Below are positions 6,534 to 15,674 of a stretch of DNA of 64,000 nucleotides, piece after piece (the first letter of the stretch is position 1; each line of letters starts with the position of its first letter). The stretch is from contig NZ_JAUHPV010000003.1 in assembly GCF_030418315.1 (NCBI RefSeq), positions 310,001 through 374,000 on the forward strand, written 5' to 3'. Position numbers and translations under genes: made by a program. The DNA is from Demequina zhanjiangensis. Lineage in GTDB: Bacteria > Actinomycetota > Actinomycetes > Actinomycetales > Demequinaceae. The notes beneath the pieces were generated by a model, which saw only the letters and a program-made list of their open reading frames with translations, made no database searches and was not told the origin of the DNA.

Positions 6534-9434
6534 TCAGGTGCCGCTTGAGGAGTGCATGGACGCAGCCTCAGTGCGGTTCGCGGCTCCGGTCTTGGCCAGG
6601 ATCGAGGACACGTGGACGCTGACCGTCTTGGGGGAGATGAACAGCTCCGAGGCGATCTCTCCGTTGGTGCGTCCTTGCGCGACGAGCCCGAGGACCTCCT
6701 TCTCGCGCGCGGTGAGGTCGACCGGGCTGCCGGCTTCACCTCGTCTGCGGAGGGTGCGCGCCCATGAGGCGACCAGCGACACGCCATCGGCGGGCGCCTG
6801 CTGGGTGACCTGGGTGAGCAGCCGGTGCGGCTCGTCAGAGTCGCCGCCTGCGCGGAGGAGCGCCTCTGCAAGCCTGAAGCGAGATTCATGCAAGGCCCGT
6901 TTCGGCACGCAACCGCGTTCTGCGACCTCGACCGCGCGCCTCCAGGCCTGGACCTCGTCGTCCCCCTCCTCGGCGGTCGCGAGCAGCGCTACCACCATCG
7001 CCATGAGCGGAGCCCCGCGGTCGGGGTGGGGCATATGTGTCACCAGTTCGGCGATCGCGGCGGCCGTCTCCGGCCGTGGGTCGCCCCCCGCAAGCCTGAT
7101 CTCCGCCAGAAGTCGCGCACCGGAGACGAGCAGGACGTCCACCTCGCCAGGCTGATCCCGTACGGACTCGTCCTCGAGCACCATGACCAGCGGCATCATC
7201 GCCGTGAGGGCCCGGAGGCGCGGTGCTGCCTGCTCGCGTCGCGCCTTCGCCACTGCCAGGTCGATGAGCAGCATGTTCCACACGCCGACCCATTGGAGAT
7301 CGAGCGCCGCGCTTGAGGCGCTCTCACCCTCGGTCGCGAGCAGCAGGTCGCACTCGTCGAGCCTGTCGTCCCACACGAGGCCGATGCCCTGGATCTGAAT
7401 CGCATTGAGAACCACCTGGACCGAGTCGCCCCTGGTCAGTTCGATGGAGCGCCGTGCCGCCTCAAGGCCCTCGTCGAGGCGTCCTGTGGCGATGATCGCC
7501 TCGGCGGTGTTGCTGAGCACATGTGCTCCCGCGCGCTCCCTCCCGGCGTCGGACGCCCGCGCGAATGCGCCCAGCCCCACCTGGATCGCGCCGTCGAGGT
7601 CACCGACCTGCAGCCGGTAGCAGACGGATTCGTTCGCCGCCGCGAGCGAGTCGTCGCTTGAGCCGGCGGCCAGGGGCATCCCTTCGTCGAGGTCCTGCAG
7701 CGCTCGCAGCAGGTCGCCGCGGGCGGACCATGCGCGTGCGCTGATCGTCAGTGCGAACGCACGGATGCTCGGGTCTCCGACGGCCGTCGCCGCCTCGACA
7801 GCGCGGCGTGCGGCGCCGAGCTTGTCCGTACCCGTCGCGAAGACGGCCGCCCATGACAGGGCCGCAGCCCTCCATCGTTCAGCCTCCGGCGTGTGGCGGT
7901 CCTCCAGAAGCCTCAGGATCTCGTCAACGTTGCCGGCGATCTCGGCGCGCCGCTCGGTCTCCCGCGCCGCCTCGAGCTCGGTGAGCAGCAGGGGGACGCG
8001 CGCGATGTCATCCGGGCCCGCCTCGGAGAGCGCGTCGGTGACGACGCGCAGGCAGTCCCGTACGTGATGCGCGCTGCGGTAGTCGTGCGCGATGCGCGCC
8101 GAGAGCGCGAGTCGATCGGTGCCTGCCCGTGCCGACGCATCGGGAACGGCCGGCCAGAGCTCGAGCAGCCTTTCACCGATGCGTGCCGCCGTGCCGGGTG
8201 CGAGTCGATCGGAAGCGTGACGCAGAGCGATCACCGAGGCGTCGAAGGCGGCTCCGGCCTCCTTCGCTGCAAGCCAATGCTCCGCCTCTGGTGCGGCGCA
8301 GGTGTCATCGCCGTGCTCGACTCGTCGCCTGAGCTCGGCGGCGTACGCGCGGTGCAGGTCCATACGTTCCCGTGGGAGGAGCACGTCGTACACCGCCTCG
8401 CGGAAGAGCGCATGCCTGAACTGATAGCCGTCGGCCGTCGTGACCAGCAGGTTGGTGGCGACCGCCTGCCGGATGCCTGCGTCCAGCTCCTCATCCGACG
8501 CCGGCCACACGGCGGCCAGCAGGTCGTGCTCCACCTCGCTTCCACCGACGGCGACGGCGCCGGCCACCCGCTGGGCTACCGGGGGCAGACGCTCGTAGCG
8601 TGCGAGCACGACGTCCCGGAGCGTCGGCGGCAGCTCGGACTCAGGGATGCCGAGAAGCTCCTCGACGAAGAACGGCACCCCGTCGCTCCGTGCCATGAGC
8701 GTCTCGAGCTCGCCCACGGACGGGTCTCGACCCAGGATCTCCATGGCGAGCGAGTTGACCTCTGTCCGGTCGAGCCGTCCGACAGCGACGATCTCGATGC
8801 GGCGGGAGCGTTCGAACTCCGCGACCGCCTCCCGCAGGCGATGGCCTGTGGTGACGTCCTCCGTCCGGTACGTCATGACGAGCAGCAGGTGCTCGGCGCG
8901 CAGCGTCATCGAGAGCGTGCGCAGGAGGGCGAGCGTTGACGCGTCGACCCAATGCAGATCCTCGATCACCAGCACCAGGCGGCGCCGACGGGACAGCTGC
9001 TCGAGCACGCGCTCGATCGACTCGGCCACGTACCTGTCCTGCCGTGACTCGGAGCCGGCGCCATCGGACGCCAGCTCCGGCACCAGGGTGCTCAGCGTGT
9101 CGAGCACGCCCGTGCTCCCCACCGCCTCGGCGAACTCCTCCGGGCCGACGATGCGGTGGATGTCCTGCAGCAGGCGACGCACCGGTGCGAACGGGACGCC
9201 GATGGGGCCCAGATCGACGCATTGGCTGAGCGCCACCACCGGCGGAGGCTCTCCTTCACGCGAGCGCGCCGCGTCCACCAGCTCGCGGATGAGGCGCGTC
9301 TTGCCTATGCCGGCCTCGCCTCGGAGCAGCAGTGCGCGGGGCTCGCCGCGATCGCATGCGGACAGGGCAGACAGAAGACGCGAGACCTCGCGCTCGCGCC
9401 CCACCAAGGGCCCCTCCGGGCGCGGCCCTGTCAT
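6534..9434 (-). CDS. LAL-type LuxR transcriptional regulator with AAA ATPase domain
   Basis: Large ATP-binding LuxR (LAL) regulator of 966 residues. The N-terminus has LVGREREVSRL followed by the Walker A motif GEAGIGKT (residues 39-46); the Walker B motif is VLVIEDLHWVD. A long helical, repeat-like middle resembles TPR sensor regions. The last 65 residues are the LuxR helix-turn-helix (LTAREKEVLGLVAQGRTNGEIASELFISPKTVSVHVSSIL). Such regulators act as ATP-dependent activators; the signal is unknown. The two membrane-protein genes directly downstream are the obvious candidate targets. The short hydrophilic tail after the HTH (MHSSSGT) is unremarkable. Confidence 0.92.
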   Translation of the reverse strand: MTGPRPEGPLVGREREVSRLLSALSACDRGEPRALLLRGEAGIGKTRLIRELVDAARSREGEPPPVVALSQCVDLGPIGVPFAPVRRLLQDIHRIVGPEEFAEAVGSTGVLDTLSTLVPELASDGAGSESRQDRYVAESIERVLEQLSRRRRLVLVIEDLHWVDASTLALLRTLSMTLRAEHLLLVMTYRTEDVTTGHRLREAVAEFERSRRIEIVAVGRLDRTEVNSLAMEILGRDPSVGELETLMARSDGVPFFVEELLGIPESELPPTLRDVVLARYERLPPVAQRVAGAVAVGGSEVEHDLLAAVWPASDEELDAGIRQAVATNLLVTTADGYQFRHALFREAVYDVLLPRERMDLHRAYAAELRRRVEHGDDTCAAPEAEHWLAAKEAGAAFDASVIALRHASDRLAPGTAARIGERLLELWPAVPDASARAGTDRLALSARIAHDYRSAHHVRDCLRVVTDALSEAGPDDIARVPLLLTELEAARETERRAEIAGNVDEILRLLEDRHTPEAERWRAAALSWAAVFATGTDKLGAARRAVEAATAVGDPSIRAFALTISARAWSARGDLLRALQDLDEGMPLAAGSSDDSLAAANESVCYRLQVGDLDGAIQVGLGAFARASDAGRERAGAHVLSNTAEAIIATGRLDEGLEAARRSIELTRGDSVQVVLNAIQIQGIGLVWDDRLDECDLLLATEGESASSAALDLQWVGVWNMLLIDLAVAKARREQAAPRLRALTAMMPLVMVLEDESVRDQPGEVDVLLVSGARLLAEIRLAGGDPRPETAAAIAELVTHMPHPDRGAPLMAMVVALLATAEEGDDEVQAWRRAVEVAERGCVPKRALHESRFRLAEALLRAGGDSDEPHRLLTQVTQQAPADGVSLVASWARTLRRRGEAGSPVDLTAREKEVLGLVAQGRTNGEIASELFISPKTVSVHVSSILAKTGAANRTEAASMHSSSGT

Positions 9435-9502
9435 AGGACCAGTGTGCGCCCGGCGCGCGTCAGATGTCGTGTCAACTTCCCACGCGCGCTGGTTGAGGGT
9501 GC

Positions 9503-9718
9503 TCAGTGCGTCGGCCTGGCGACGTGGCCGCGGTGGAGATGCAGCGCCGTCGCAGCCGAATCAAGCGCATGCGTGACGGAGCCGAGCAGCCGCGACATCG
9601 CAGAAGGCGGTGGCACGTGACCGCGCTCGCGGTCACGCCTGCGGGCCTCGATGTCGCGTACGAGCTCCCGTTCGCGCTGGTGATGCATGGCGAAGGCCGC
9701 ACTGGTCTGGTAATCCAT
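9503..9718 (-). CDS. Small basic hypothetical protein (71 aa)
   Basis: Predicted protein beginning MDYQTSAAFAMHHQRERELV, rich in Arg, His and Glu in its first half (RDIEARRRDRERG), with an alanine/histidine-rich tail. ATG 9718 has a strong ribosome site, GGAGGG, three bases upstream, better than the longer in-frame start at 9793. No known family was recognised. Short proteins with a charged helix of this kind are common in Micrococcales. It precedes the LAL regulator gene by 68 bases on the same strand. Confidence 0.55.
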   Translation of the reverse strand: MDYQTSAAFAMHHQRERELVRDIEARRRDRERGHVPPPSAMSRLLGSVTHALDSAATALHLHRGHVARPTH

Positions 9719-9968
9719 GATCCCTCCCGTGCCGACGACCTCCGGGGCGTCGCCGACACGCCCACACTTCCCCATGAGGGCAGCCGGCCACATCGGGAGA
9801 ACTCCCTATCTATGAGCGCCTGGTACCTCAGACTCCGTGAAGCTGAGCCGAAAGGCGTCCCAGACCAGGGGTGAGGCCACGTCGCGACAGGGATCTCATG
9901 GACAGGCGCGCTAGCATCGTGCGAGACGCCGACTGCCGATCTCGGTGCCGACACGAGGAGCCCCATCC

Positions 9969-10319
9969 ATGACCGTCCTGCGCATCATCCTGCTGATCCT
10001 GCACTTCCTGGGCCTGGCCGCGCTGCTCGGAGGATTCCTCTACACGATGTCGGACAAGGTGAAGACCTTCTCCGCCGGGATGATGCACGGTGCACTCACG
10101 CAGCTCGTCACAGGCGTCGCCCTCGTCGGCGTCGCGTACGGCAGTGGGAACGGCGACCACGTGGACAACGGGAAGATCACCGTGAAGCTCCTCGTGGCGC
10201 TCGTGATCGCCGCGCTCGTGATCCTCAATCGCAAGAAGGACTCCGTCCCGGTCCCCGTGTGGGGAATCGTCGGAGGGCTCACGATCCTGAATGTCATCAT
10301 CGCAGTCGCGTGGCGCTGA
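9969..10319 (+). CDS. Small integral membrane protein, four transmembrane segments
   Basis: Hypothetical membrane protein of 116 residues: segment 1 LRIILLILHFLGLAALLGGFLY, segment 2 GALTQLVTGVALVGVAYG, segment 3 ITVKLLVALVIAALVIL, segment 4 VWGIVGGLTILNVIIAVAW. Similar four-helix proteins occur widely in actinobacteria without a known role. GAGGAG lies eight bases before ATG 9969. It is followed at once by an acetyltransferase gene and may form a two-gene unit with it. Confidence 0.75.
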   Translation: MTVLRIILLILHFLGLAALLGGFLYTMSDKVKTFSAGMMHGALTQLVTGVALVGVAYGSGNGDHVDNGKITVKLLVALVIAALVILNRKKDSVPVPVWGIVGGLTILNVIIAVAWR

Positions 10320-10326
10320 GCCGCGC

Positions 10327-10788
10327 GTGAGGCAGGCCGTCGCGGCCGACGCGGCGGAGATCGTCCATCTGGGCGCCCTCATGTACAAGGCCGTCGGTGC
10401 CAAGCCCGGCCCCCAGTGGGCTGCGGAGTCGACCCGCACCGTCCGCGCCAGGCTCGGCAAGGATCTGATCGGCATGGTCATCGATGCTCCCGAGGGTGGG
10501 CTGGCGTGTTGCGGCCTCGTCAACGTCGGACCGCGCCTGCCGAGGCCCGGCGCGAAGTCTCACGAGGTGGGCTACGTCCAATGGGTGTCGACAGCACCTC
10601 AGCATCAGCGCAAGGGGTACGCTCACGCCGTCATGAAGGCGCTCCTCGAGGAGACGGATGCCCGCGGCATCGAGGTCGTCGAGCTCCACGCCACCCCGGT
10701 GGGACGAGAGATCTACGAGGAGCTCGGGTTCTTCGTCAAGAGCGACAACATCGCCATGACGCACGTCAGGCATCGGCCCCAGAGCTGA
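10327..10788 (+). CDS. GNAT-family N-acetyltransferase
   Basis: Acetyl-CoA-dependent acetyltransferase of about 153 residues. The acetyl-CoA pyrophosphate loop is visible as APQHQRKGYAHAVM (Q/RxxGxA form), preceded by the beta-strand VGYVQWVST and followed by a C-terminal strand-helix (VVELHATPVGREIYEELGF). The substrate is unknown. GTG 10327 gives the usual family N-terminus (VRQAVAADAAEIVHLG); an in-frame ATG at 10291 would overlap the preceding gene by 29 bases and add 12 residues. Confidence 0.85.
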   Translation: MRQAVAADAAEIVHLGALMYKAVGAKPGPQWAAESTRTVRARLGKDLIGMVIDAPEGGLACCGLVNVGPRLPRPGAKSHEVGYVQWVSTAPQHQRKGYAHAVMKALLEETDARGIEVVELHATPVGREIYEELGFFVKSDNIAMTHVRHRPQS

Positions 10789-10851
10789 GCGCCGCGGACG
10801 ACGGCGGCGCGCCCCGACAGAGGGTGTCCGTCGGGTCCGTAGAATCACCCC

Positions 10852-12948
10852 GTGAGTTCTGACTACTCGGCACGTCATCTGTCCGTCCTCGAGGGCCTCG
10901 AGGCGGTGCGCAAGCGCCCCGGAATGTACATCGGCACGACCGATTCCCGCGGCCTCATGCACTGTCTCTGGGAGATCATCGACAACTCTGTCGACGAGGC
11001 GCTGGGCGGGTTCGGCGACCGCATCGAAGTGATCCTGTACCCGGACGACTCCGTGGAGGTCCGCGACAACGGCCGCGGCATCCCCGTGGACGTCGAGCCG
11101 AAGACCGGCCTCACCGGCGTCGAGGTCGTGATGACCAAGCTCCACGCCGGCGGCAAGTTCGGCGGCGGCTCCTACGCCGCGTCGGGTGGTCTCCACGGCG
11201 TCGGCGCCTCCGTCGTGAACGCGCTGTCCGAGAGGCTCGACGTGTGGGTGGACCGGGGCGGGAAGACGCACCACATGGCGTTCCGCCGCGGCGAGCCCGG
11301 ATACTTCGGCGACCCCGCGTCGGGCGCGACCCCCGAGGCCGAGTTCTCGCCGTTCGTCACCGGCTCCGAGCTGAAGGTCACGGGCAAGGTCGCGAAGGCC
11401 CGCACCGGCACCCGGATCCGCTACTGGTCGGACCGTCAGATCTTCAACAAGTCGGCCTCGTTCTCCTATGAGGACCTGCTGACCCGCGCGCGCCAGACCG
11501 CATTCCTCGTACCAGGCCTCGAGCTCGTGGTCAGGGACGAGCGGAACCCGCTCGAGCCCACCGAGGAGTCCTTCCGCTTCGAGGGCGGTGCCAAGGACTT
11601 CGTGGACTTCGTCGCGCCCGACGCCGCAGTCACCTCCACCTGGGAGCTCAAGGGAGAGGCCTCCTATACCGAGACCGTCCCGGTCCTGAAGCCCAACGGC
11701 CACCTCGTCAGCGAAGAGGTCGAGCGCAGCTGCGTCGTCGACATCGCGCTGCGATGGGGCAAGGGCTACGACTCGGAGATCCGCAGCTTCGTCAACATCA
11801 TCTCCACGCCCAAGGGAGGCACCCACCAGTCCGGCTTCGAGCAGGGGCTGGTCAAGGCGATGCGCAAGGTCATCGAGGCGAACGCCCGGCGGCTCAAGCT
11901 CACCGGCAAGGACGGCGCCGAGCGGATCGAGAAGGACGACATCATGGCCGGCCTGACCGCCGTGGTCACGGTGCGCATCCCCGAGCCGCAGTTCGAGGGC
12001 CAGACCAAGGAGGTGCTCGGCACCACGCCCGTGCGAGGCATCGTCTCCAAGGTCGTCGAGAAGGAGCTCGGCGCGATCATGTCCTCCACCAAGCGTGACG
12101 ACAAGACGCAGGCCACGATCGTGATGGAGAAGATCGTCGCCGAGATGCGTGCCCGCGTCGCCGCGCGCAAGCAGAAGGAGATCTCCCGCCGCAAGAATGC
12201 GCTCGAGACCTCGTCGCTCCCTGCGAAGCTCGCCGACTGCCGCAGCAACGACGTCGAGGCGTCCGAGCTGTTCATCGTCGAGGGTGACAGCGCCCTCGGT
12301 ACCGCAAAGCTCGCCCGCCGGTCCGACTTCCAGGCGCTGCTGCCGATCCGAGGCAAGATCCTCAACGTGCAGAAGGCGTCCGTCACGGACATGCTCCACA
12401 ACGCCGAGTGCGCGAGCATCATCCAGGTGATCGGCGCCGGTTCCGGACGTACCTTCGAGCTGGACCAGGCACGCTACGGCAAGATCATCCTGATGACCGA
12501 CGCCGACGTGGACGGCGCGCACATCCGCACGCTGCTGCTGACGCTGTTCTTCCGCTACATGCGTCCCATGGTCGACGCCGGACGCGTCTACGCTGCCGTC
12601 CCGCCGCTGCACCGCGTCGAGGTCATGGGCTCGGCTCGTCGTGAGCGTGAGTACATCTACACCTACTCCGAGAAGGAGCTGAACGACACGCTCCGCGACC
12701 TCAAGCGCGCCGGTCGCAAGTTCAAGGAGGACATCCAGCGCTACAAGGGTCTCGGAGAGATGGACGCCGACCAGCTCGCCGAGACGACCATGGACCCTGA
12801 GCACCGGATGCTGCGCCGCATCACAGCCGCTGATGCGCAGGCTGCAGAGCGCGTGTTCGAGCTGCTCATGGGCAACGACGTCGGGCCGCGCCGCGAGTTC
12901 ATCGTGGCAGGTGCCGCAGAGCTTGACCACTCGAGGATCGACGCATGA
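10852..12948 (+). CDS. parE: DNA topoisomerase IV subunit B (ParE; GyrB-like)
   Basis: ATPase subunit of a type IIA topoisomerase, 698 residues, GTG start. The GHKL ATPase site is shown by WEIIDNSVDEALGG and RDNGRGIPVD; LHGVGASVVNALS closes the nucleotide pocket. The transducer is followed by the TOPRIM domain with EGDSALGTAKLARR and the metal-binding DADVDGAHI, then KEDIQRYKGLGEMDADQL near the end. EGDSALGTAK instead of EGDSAGGSAK is typical of the actinobacterial ParE branch rather than GyrB. A matching ParC gene lies 6 kb downstream on the other strand, so the two subunits are near but not in one operon. Decatenation is the expected role. Confidence 0.9.
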   Translation: MSSDYSARHLSVLEGLEAVRKRPGMYIGTTDSRGLMHCLWEIIDNSVDEALGGFGDRIEVILYPDDSVEVRDNGRGIPVDVEPKTGLTGVEVVMTKLHAGGKFGGGSYAASGGLHGVGASVVNALSERLDVWVDRGGKTHHMAFRRGEPGYFGDPASGATPEAEFSPFVTGSELKVTGKVAKARTGTRIRYWSDRQIFNKSASFSYEDLLTRARQTAFLVPGLELVVRDERNPLEPTEESFRFEGGAKDFVDFVAPDAAVTSTWELKGEASYTETVPVLKPNGHLVSEEVERSCVVDIALRWGKGYDSEIRSFVNIISTPKGGTHQSGFEQGLVKAMRKVIEANARRLKLTGKDGAERIEKDDIMAGLTAVVTVRIPEPQFEGQTKEVLGTTPVRGIVSKVVEKELGAIMSSTKRDDKTQATIVMEKIVAEMRARVAARKQKEISRRKNALETSSLPAKLADCRSNDVEASELFIVEGDSALGTAKLARRSDFQALLPIRGKILNVQKASVTDMLHNAECASIIQVIGAGSGRTFELDQARYGKIILMTDADVDGAHIRTLLLTLFFRYMRPMVDAGRVYAAVPPLHRVEVMGSARREREYIYTYSEKELNDTLRDLKRAGRKFKEDIQRYKGLGEMDADQLAETTMDPEHRMLRRITAADAQAAERVFELLMGNDVGPRREFIVAGAAELDHSRIDA

Positions 12949-13346
12949 CAGATACCGCCGCGCCCCTGTGCCCCTCCCACCCGTACGGTTACCACCGTGC
13001 CGCCAGGGTGAACCCTGCTGGAGCGCGCCACGTGCTGCGCCATCACTCGCTCATCGGACTCCCGAAGCGCTGCATGGTCCTCGAGGAGGAGCTGCTTGAG
13101 GCCGATCGCGAGCTCGACTTCCAGGAGGAGCTCACGATCCTCGAGCGCACGCCGGCCCCGGTGTGGGGCGTGCTCGTGCCTTTCGCGGTCGCCGTCGCCT
13201 TCGCGCTCCTGATGACGGTCGAGTCGGCGGCGATCGCCGTGCCTATCGCTGCGATCGTCGCGCTGGCGATCGAGCGGATCGGCGCGGCCGTCCAGCGCGA
13301 GCGGCTGCGCCGGGTCGTGGACTGGCGACGCCGCGTCGGGCGCTGA
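12945..13346 (+). CDS. Small membrane protein downstream of parE
   Basis: Protein of 133 residues overlapping the parE stop by four bases (ATGA), so probably translationally coupled. Residues 1-43 are hydrophilic with no family resemblance; from an internal Met at 13074 the sequence becomes MVLEEELLEADRELDFQEEL, then two hydrophobic helices (VWGVLVPFAVAVAFALLM and AAIAVPIAAIVALAIERI) and a basic tail. The true start may be ATG 13074, giving a 90-residue two-helix protein. No function is recognised. Confidence 0.6.
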   Translation: MTDTAAPLCPSHPYGYHRAARVNPAGARHVLRHHSLIGLPKRCMVLEEELLEADRELDFQEELTILERTPAPVWGVLVPFAVAVAFALLMTVESAAIAVPIAAIVALAIERIGAAVQRERLRRVVDWRRRVGR

Positions 13347-13401
13347 CGATTCCCCAGGCAGGACCTTGGTAGGCCCGCTACCGGGACCGGTGTGGGGAAC
13401 A

Positions 13402-14682
13402 ATGGACGGCGTGACAGACGTACCTGCCCAGGAGCAGCAGATCGACTCCGTGGAGCTCGGCCGACGGTCCGGCGCGATCATGCGCACGGGTCTCCTCATG
13501 CTTGAGTCGGGCACTGCGAGCTACCGGGTGAAGCAGGCCATGCAGGCCGTCGGGCGATCGCTCGGCGTCGAGCAGGTGCATGAACAGGTCACGCTGACCG
13601 AGATCACGCTCACGGCACGCGTGGGGCATCGCTTCCGCACCGAGGTGGCCGAGCTGCGCAAGGCCGGAGTGAATGCGGACAGGATCGCGGCGCTCGACAG
13701 GTTCAGGCGGACCCTTCCGGAGACCACGACGCCCGGCGACATCCATCGCGCGCTCGATGCGATCGAGCGGAAGCCGGCACCGTACAAGCCACTGTTCAAC
13801 GCCGCTGCGGCAGGCGCGGCATGCGCGGGCTTCGCAGCGCTCAACCACGCGCACGTGATCGAGATCGCGACCGTGTTCGTCGCTGCGGGGGCTGGTCAGT
13901 ACCTGCGCCGTCACCTCGCGCACAAGGGTTTCAACGCCCTGGGCACCACCATGATCGCGGCCTTCCTCGCGACAGGACTGTATCTGGGCGTGCTCGGCTT
14001 GATCGGCCTCGTCGGTCCCGGACTCGAGGTGCACGCCTCCGGGTACATCTCCTCAGTGCTGTTCCTCCTGCCCGGGTTCGCGCTCATCACCGGCACGCTC
14101 GACATGGCGAAGCTCGACTTCTCTGCGGGCCTGTCCCGCGTCGCCTTCGGGCTCATGATCGTGATGGGTGCCGGTGTGGCCGTCTGGGCGCTGTCGCTCA
14201 TGAGCAGCCTCGACACCTCGCAGCGCGAGGTCACGCTCGACCTCTGGGTCCAGGTGCTCATCTGGGCCGTCGGGAGCTTCGTCGGCGTCGCCGGGTTCGC
14301 GCTCATGTTCAGCTCCCCGTGGCGCATGGCCCTCACCGCGGCATGGATCGGCATGATCGCCTACGTGGCGCGCAACCTGCTGCAGCACTTCTTCGACCTC
14401 CCGATCCAGATGGCCACCGCGATCGCGTGCATCATCATCGGCATCCTCGCCGCAACCATGGCCCGGGGTGGGCGATGGCCGGTCATCACCTTGCAGGTGC
14501 CCGCAGCCCTCGTGCAGATCCCTGGTGTGCCCGCGCACGAGGCGATCGTGTCGCTCAACGAGGCCAACTACATCGAGGCGACGTCGGGGCTCCTTCAGGT
14601 GTTCCTCGCGGGCATCGCGATCCTCGTGGGACTCGTCATCGGCAAGCTGATCACCGACCGCGAGTGGTCCTTCGAGCGCTGA
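13402..14682 (+). CDS. ThrE-type threonine/serine exporter family protein
   Basis: Membrane protein of 426 residues combining the two modules of threonine/serine exporters. An N-terminal soluble and hydrophobic ThrE domain (LELGRRSGAIMRTGLLML-like start, LESGTASYRVKQAM) is followed by about ten transmembrane segments, with the second ThrE_2-type half near residue 290 onward (VLIWAVGSFVGVAGFALMF). Corynebacterium glutamicum ThrE has this fused design and exports threonine and serine by proton motive force. ATG 13402 has GTGGGG five bases upstream; ATG 13366 lies in weaker context. Confidence 0.82.
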   Translation: MDGVTDVPAQEQQIDSVELGRRSGAIMRTGLLMLESGTASYRVKQAMQAVGRSLGVEQVHEQVTLTEITLTARVGHRFRTEVAELRKAGVNADRIAALDRFRRTLPETTTPGDIHRALDAIERKPAPYKPLFNAAAAGAACAGFAALNHAHVIEIATVFVAAGAGQYLRRHLAHKGFNALGTTMIAAFLATGLYLGVLGLIGLVGPGLEVHASGYISSVLFLLPGFALITGTLDMAKLDFSAGLSRVAFGLMIVMGAGVAVWALSLMSSLDTSQREVTLDLWVQVLIWAVGSFVGVAGFALMFSSPWRMALTAAWIGMIAYVARNLLQHFFDLPIQMATAIACIIIGILAATMARGGRWPVITLQVPAALVQIPGVPAHEAIVSLNEANYIEATSGLLQVFLAGIAILVGLVIGKLITDREWSFER

Positions 14683-14704
14683 CCCCTCCTGGCCGACTCG
14701 TCGG

Positions 14705-14803
14705 TACTACTCGCGTAGCACGCGCGGATGCCTTCATCTGTGCGATGTGCGGATGCCCCTCACTGGGAACCCTGGAGTGGATCACCCACTCAAGGAGACC
14801 CAG
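14705..14803 (+). promoter_or_regulatory. Upstream regulatory element copy 1 (gene A)
   Basis: About 100 bases before gene A share ordered blocks with the region before gene B: TACTAC-N4-GTAGCA at 14705-14720, CTGTGCGATGTGC at 14738-14750 and GGAACCCTGGAGT at 14766-14778, then the ribosome site AAGGAGA. The distance from the first block to the second is 33 bases in both copies. The first block is an inverted repeat (CTAC-N4-GTAG), a plausible regulator site. Confidence 0.6.
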
Positions 14804-15592
14804 ATGGATATGTGTACGCCTTCACCTCAGCCCTCCACCCTCGTCGTCTTCGAGGGCGCTCGCCTCACCGACGATGCGCTCGCACGACTGGTCCGCACCG
14901 GCATGCGGGTCGTGTCCGTCGGCCCGCGAGAGGACCATGACTACCTCGCGTATCGATGGCGCGCCGTCGGGGGAGCACCCGATCTCGTCTACGGGGGCTG
15001 CGCCGCTCACCTCGGTGAGGCGGTCGAGGCCGCAGCGAGCCATGAGTCGGTGCTCGTCGCCGCACCGGTGCCTCGTCATCCGATCAAGACGCTCCACACG
15101 GTGTTCGCCGCGCTGAGCAGGATGGCAGGTAGTCCGTTGCCGGCCGTCGCGGTCCAGTTCATGCGTCCCCACGCGGCGCCAGGGCCCGCAGCGGTCATCG
15201 CGGACGGAGAGGTTGCTCACGGCTTCGCCGGGCATCTAGCCGAGGCCGTCGCCGCGATCCCCGGTCAGCCAGTCGATCGGCTCGTCGACGTACGACGCTC
15301 GGGGCGCCATGCCCGTGCGTCCGCGACTCCGTTCGTCGCGGCAGATCCGGTGGCACACGTCGCCAAGGGCGGGTATGCGCTTGCCGTGCAGTGCATCCAC
15401 GACGGCCGCGGGACCGAAGGGTTCCTCTGGCCGCGCCACCTCGAGACCGGACGTGATTCTCTCGCTGATCTGGCATCGGTGCTGCGGTTGCTACGAGACG
15501 CGCGCAGCGCCGACGTCGTCGCAGTGGTGGAAAGCTCGTCGTCAGACACGGTCGCTGACGCCAGCTCGCGCGTCGCCGTACTACCGGTGTAG
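14804..15592 (+). CDS. Gene A: unrecognised soluble protein related to N-terminal half of C
   Basis: Protein of 262 residues with no signal peptide and no known family recognised. It alternates short beta-strands and helices: STLVVFEGARLTDDALARLV, then AYRWRAVGG, HESVLVAAPVPRHPIKTL, PLPAVAVQFMRPHA, DPVAHVAKGGYALAVQCI and LADLASVLRLLRDARSADVVAVVE. Each block has a counterpart in residues 10-256 of protein C (for instance LPAVGIHFMRPEV and DPIGHVSQGSYALAVHAI). A Rossmann-like fold is possible from the strand pattern but is inference. ATG 14804 has AAGGAGA five bases upstream. Its stop codon lies inside the regulatory element of gene B. Confidence 0.75.
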   Translation: MDMCTPSPQPSTLVVFEGARLTDDALARLVRTGMRVVSVGPREDHDYLAYRWRAVGGAPDLVYGGCAAHLGEAVEAAASHESVLVAAPVPRHPIKTLHTVFAALSRMAGSPLPAVAVQFMRPHAAPGPAAVIADGEVAHGFAGHLAEAVAAIPGQPVDRLVDVRRSGRHARASATPFVAADPVAHVAKGGYALAVQCIHDGRGTEGFLWPRHLETGRDSLADLASVLRLLRDARSADVVAVVESSSSDTVADASSRVAVLPV

Positions 15593-15674
15593 CAGCCGCA
15601 AGTGTCTACGGCTGTGCGATGTGCAGAGGCGCCGAGATGGGGAACCTGGAGTCATCACGACACAAGGAGATGAC
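15579..15674 (+). promoter_or_regulatory. Upstream regulatory element copy 2 (gene B)
   Basis: TACTAC-N4-GTAGCA at 15579-15594, CTGTGCGATGTGC at 15612-15624 and GGAACCTGGAGT at 15641-15652 repeat the blocks seen before gene A in the same order and nearly the same spacing. The first block overlaps the last codons and the stop of gene A, so its sequence is constrained twice. B is therefore likely to have its own promoter or operator. Confidence 0.6.

Noticed and set aside
10297-12930. 877-codon minus-strand frame opposite parE
   Set aside because: Shadow of the high-GC codon pattern; parE motifs on the plus strand are complete.
14766-14771. GGAACC before gene A (and 15641 before gene B) as an ECF -35
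   Set aside because: No CGTT/CGTC at 15-17 bases downstream, and the position is too close to the ribosome site; kept only as part of the shared element.
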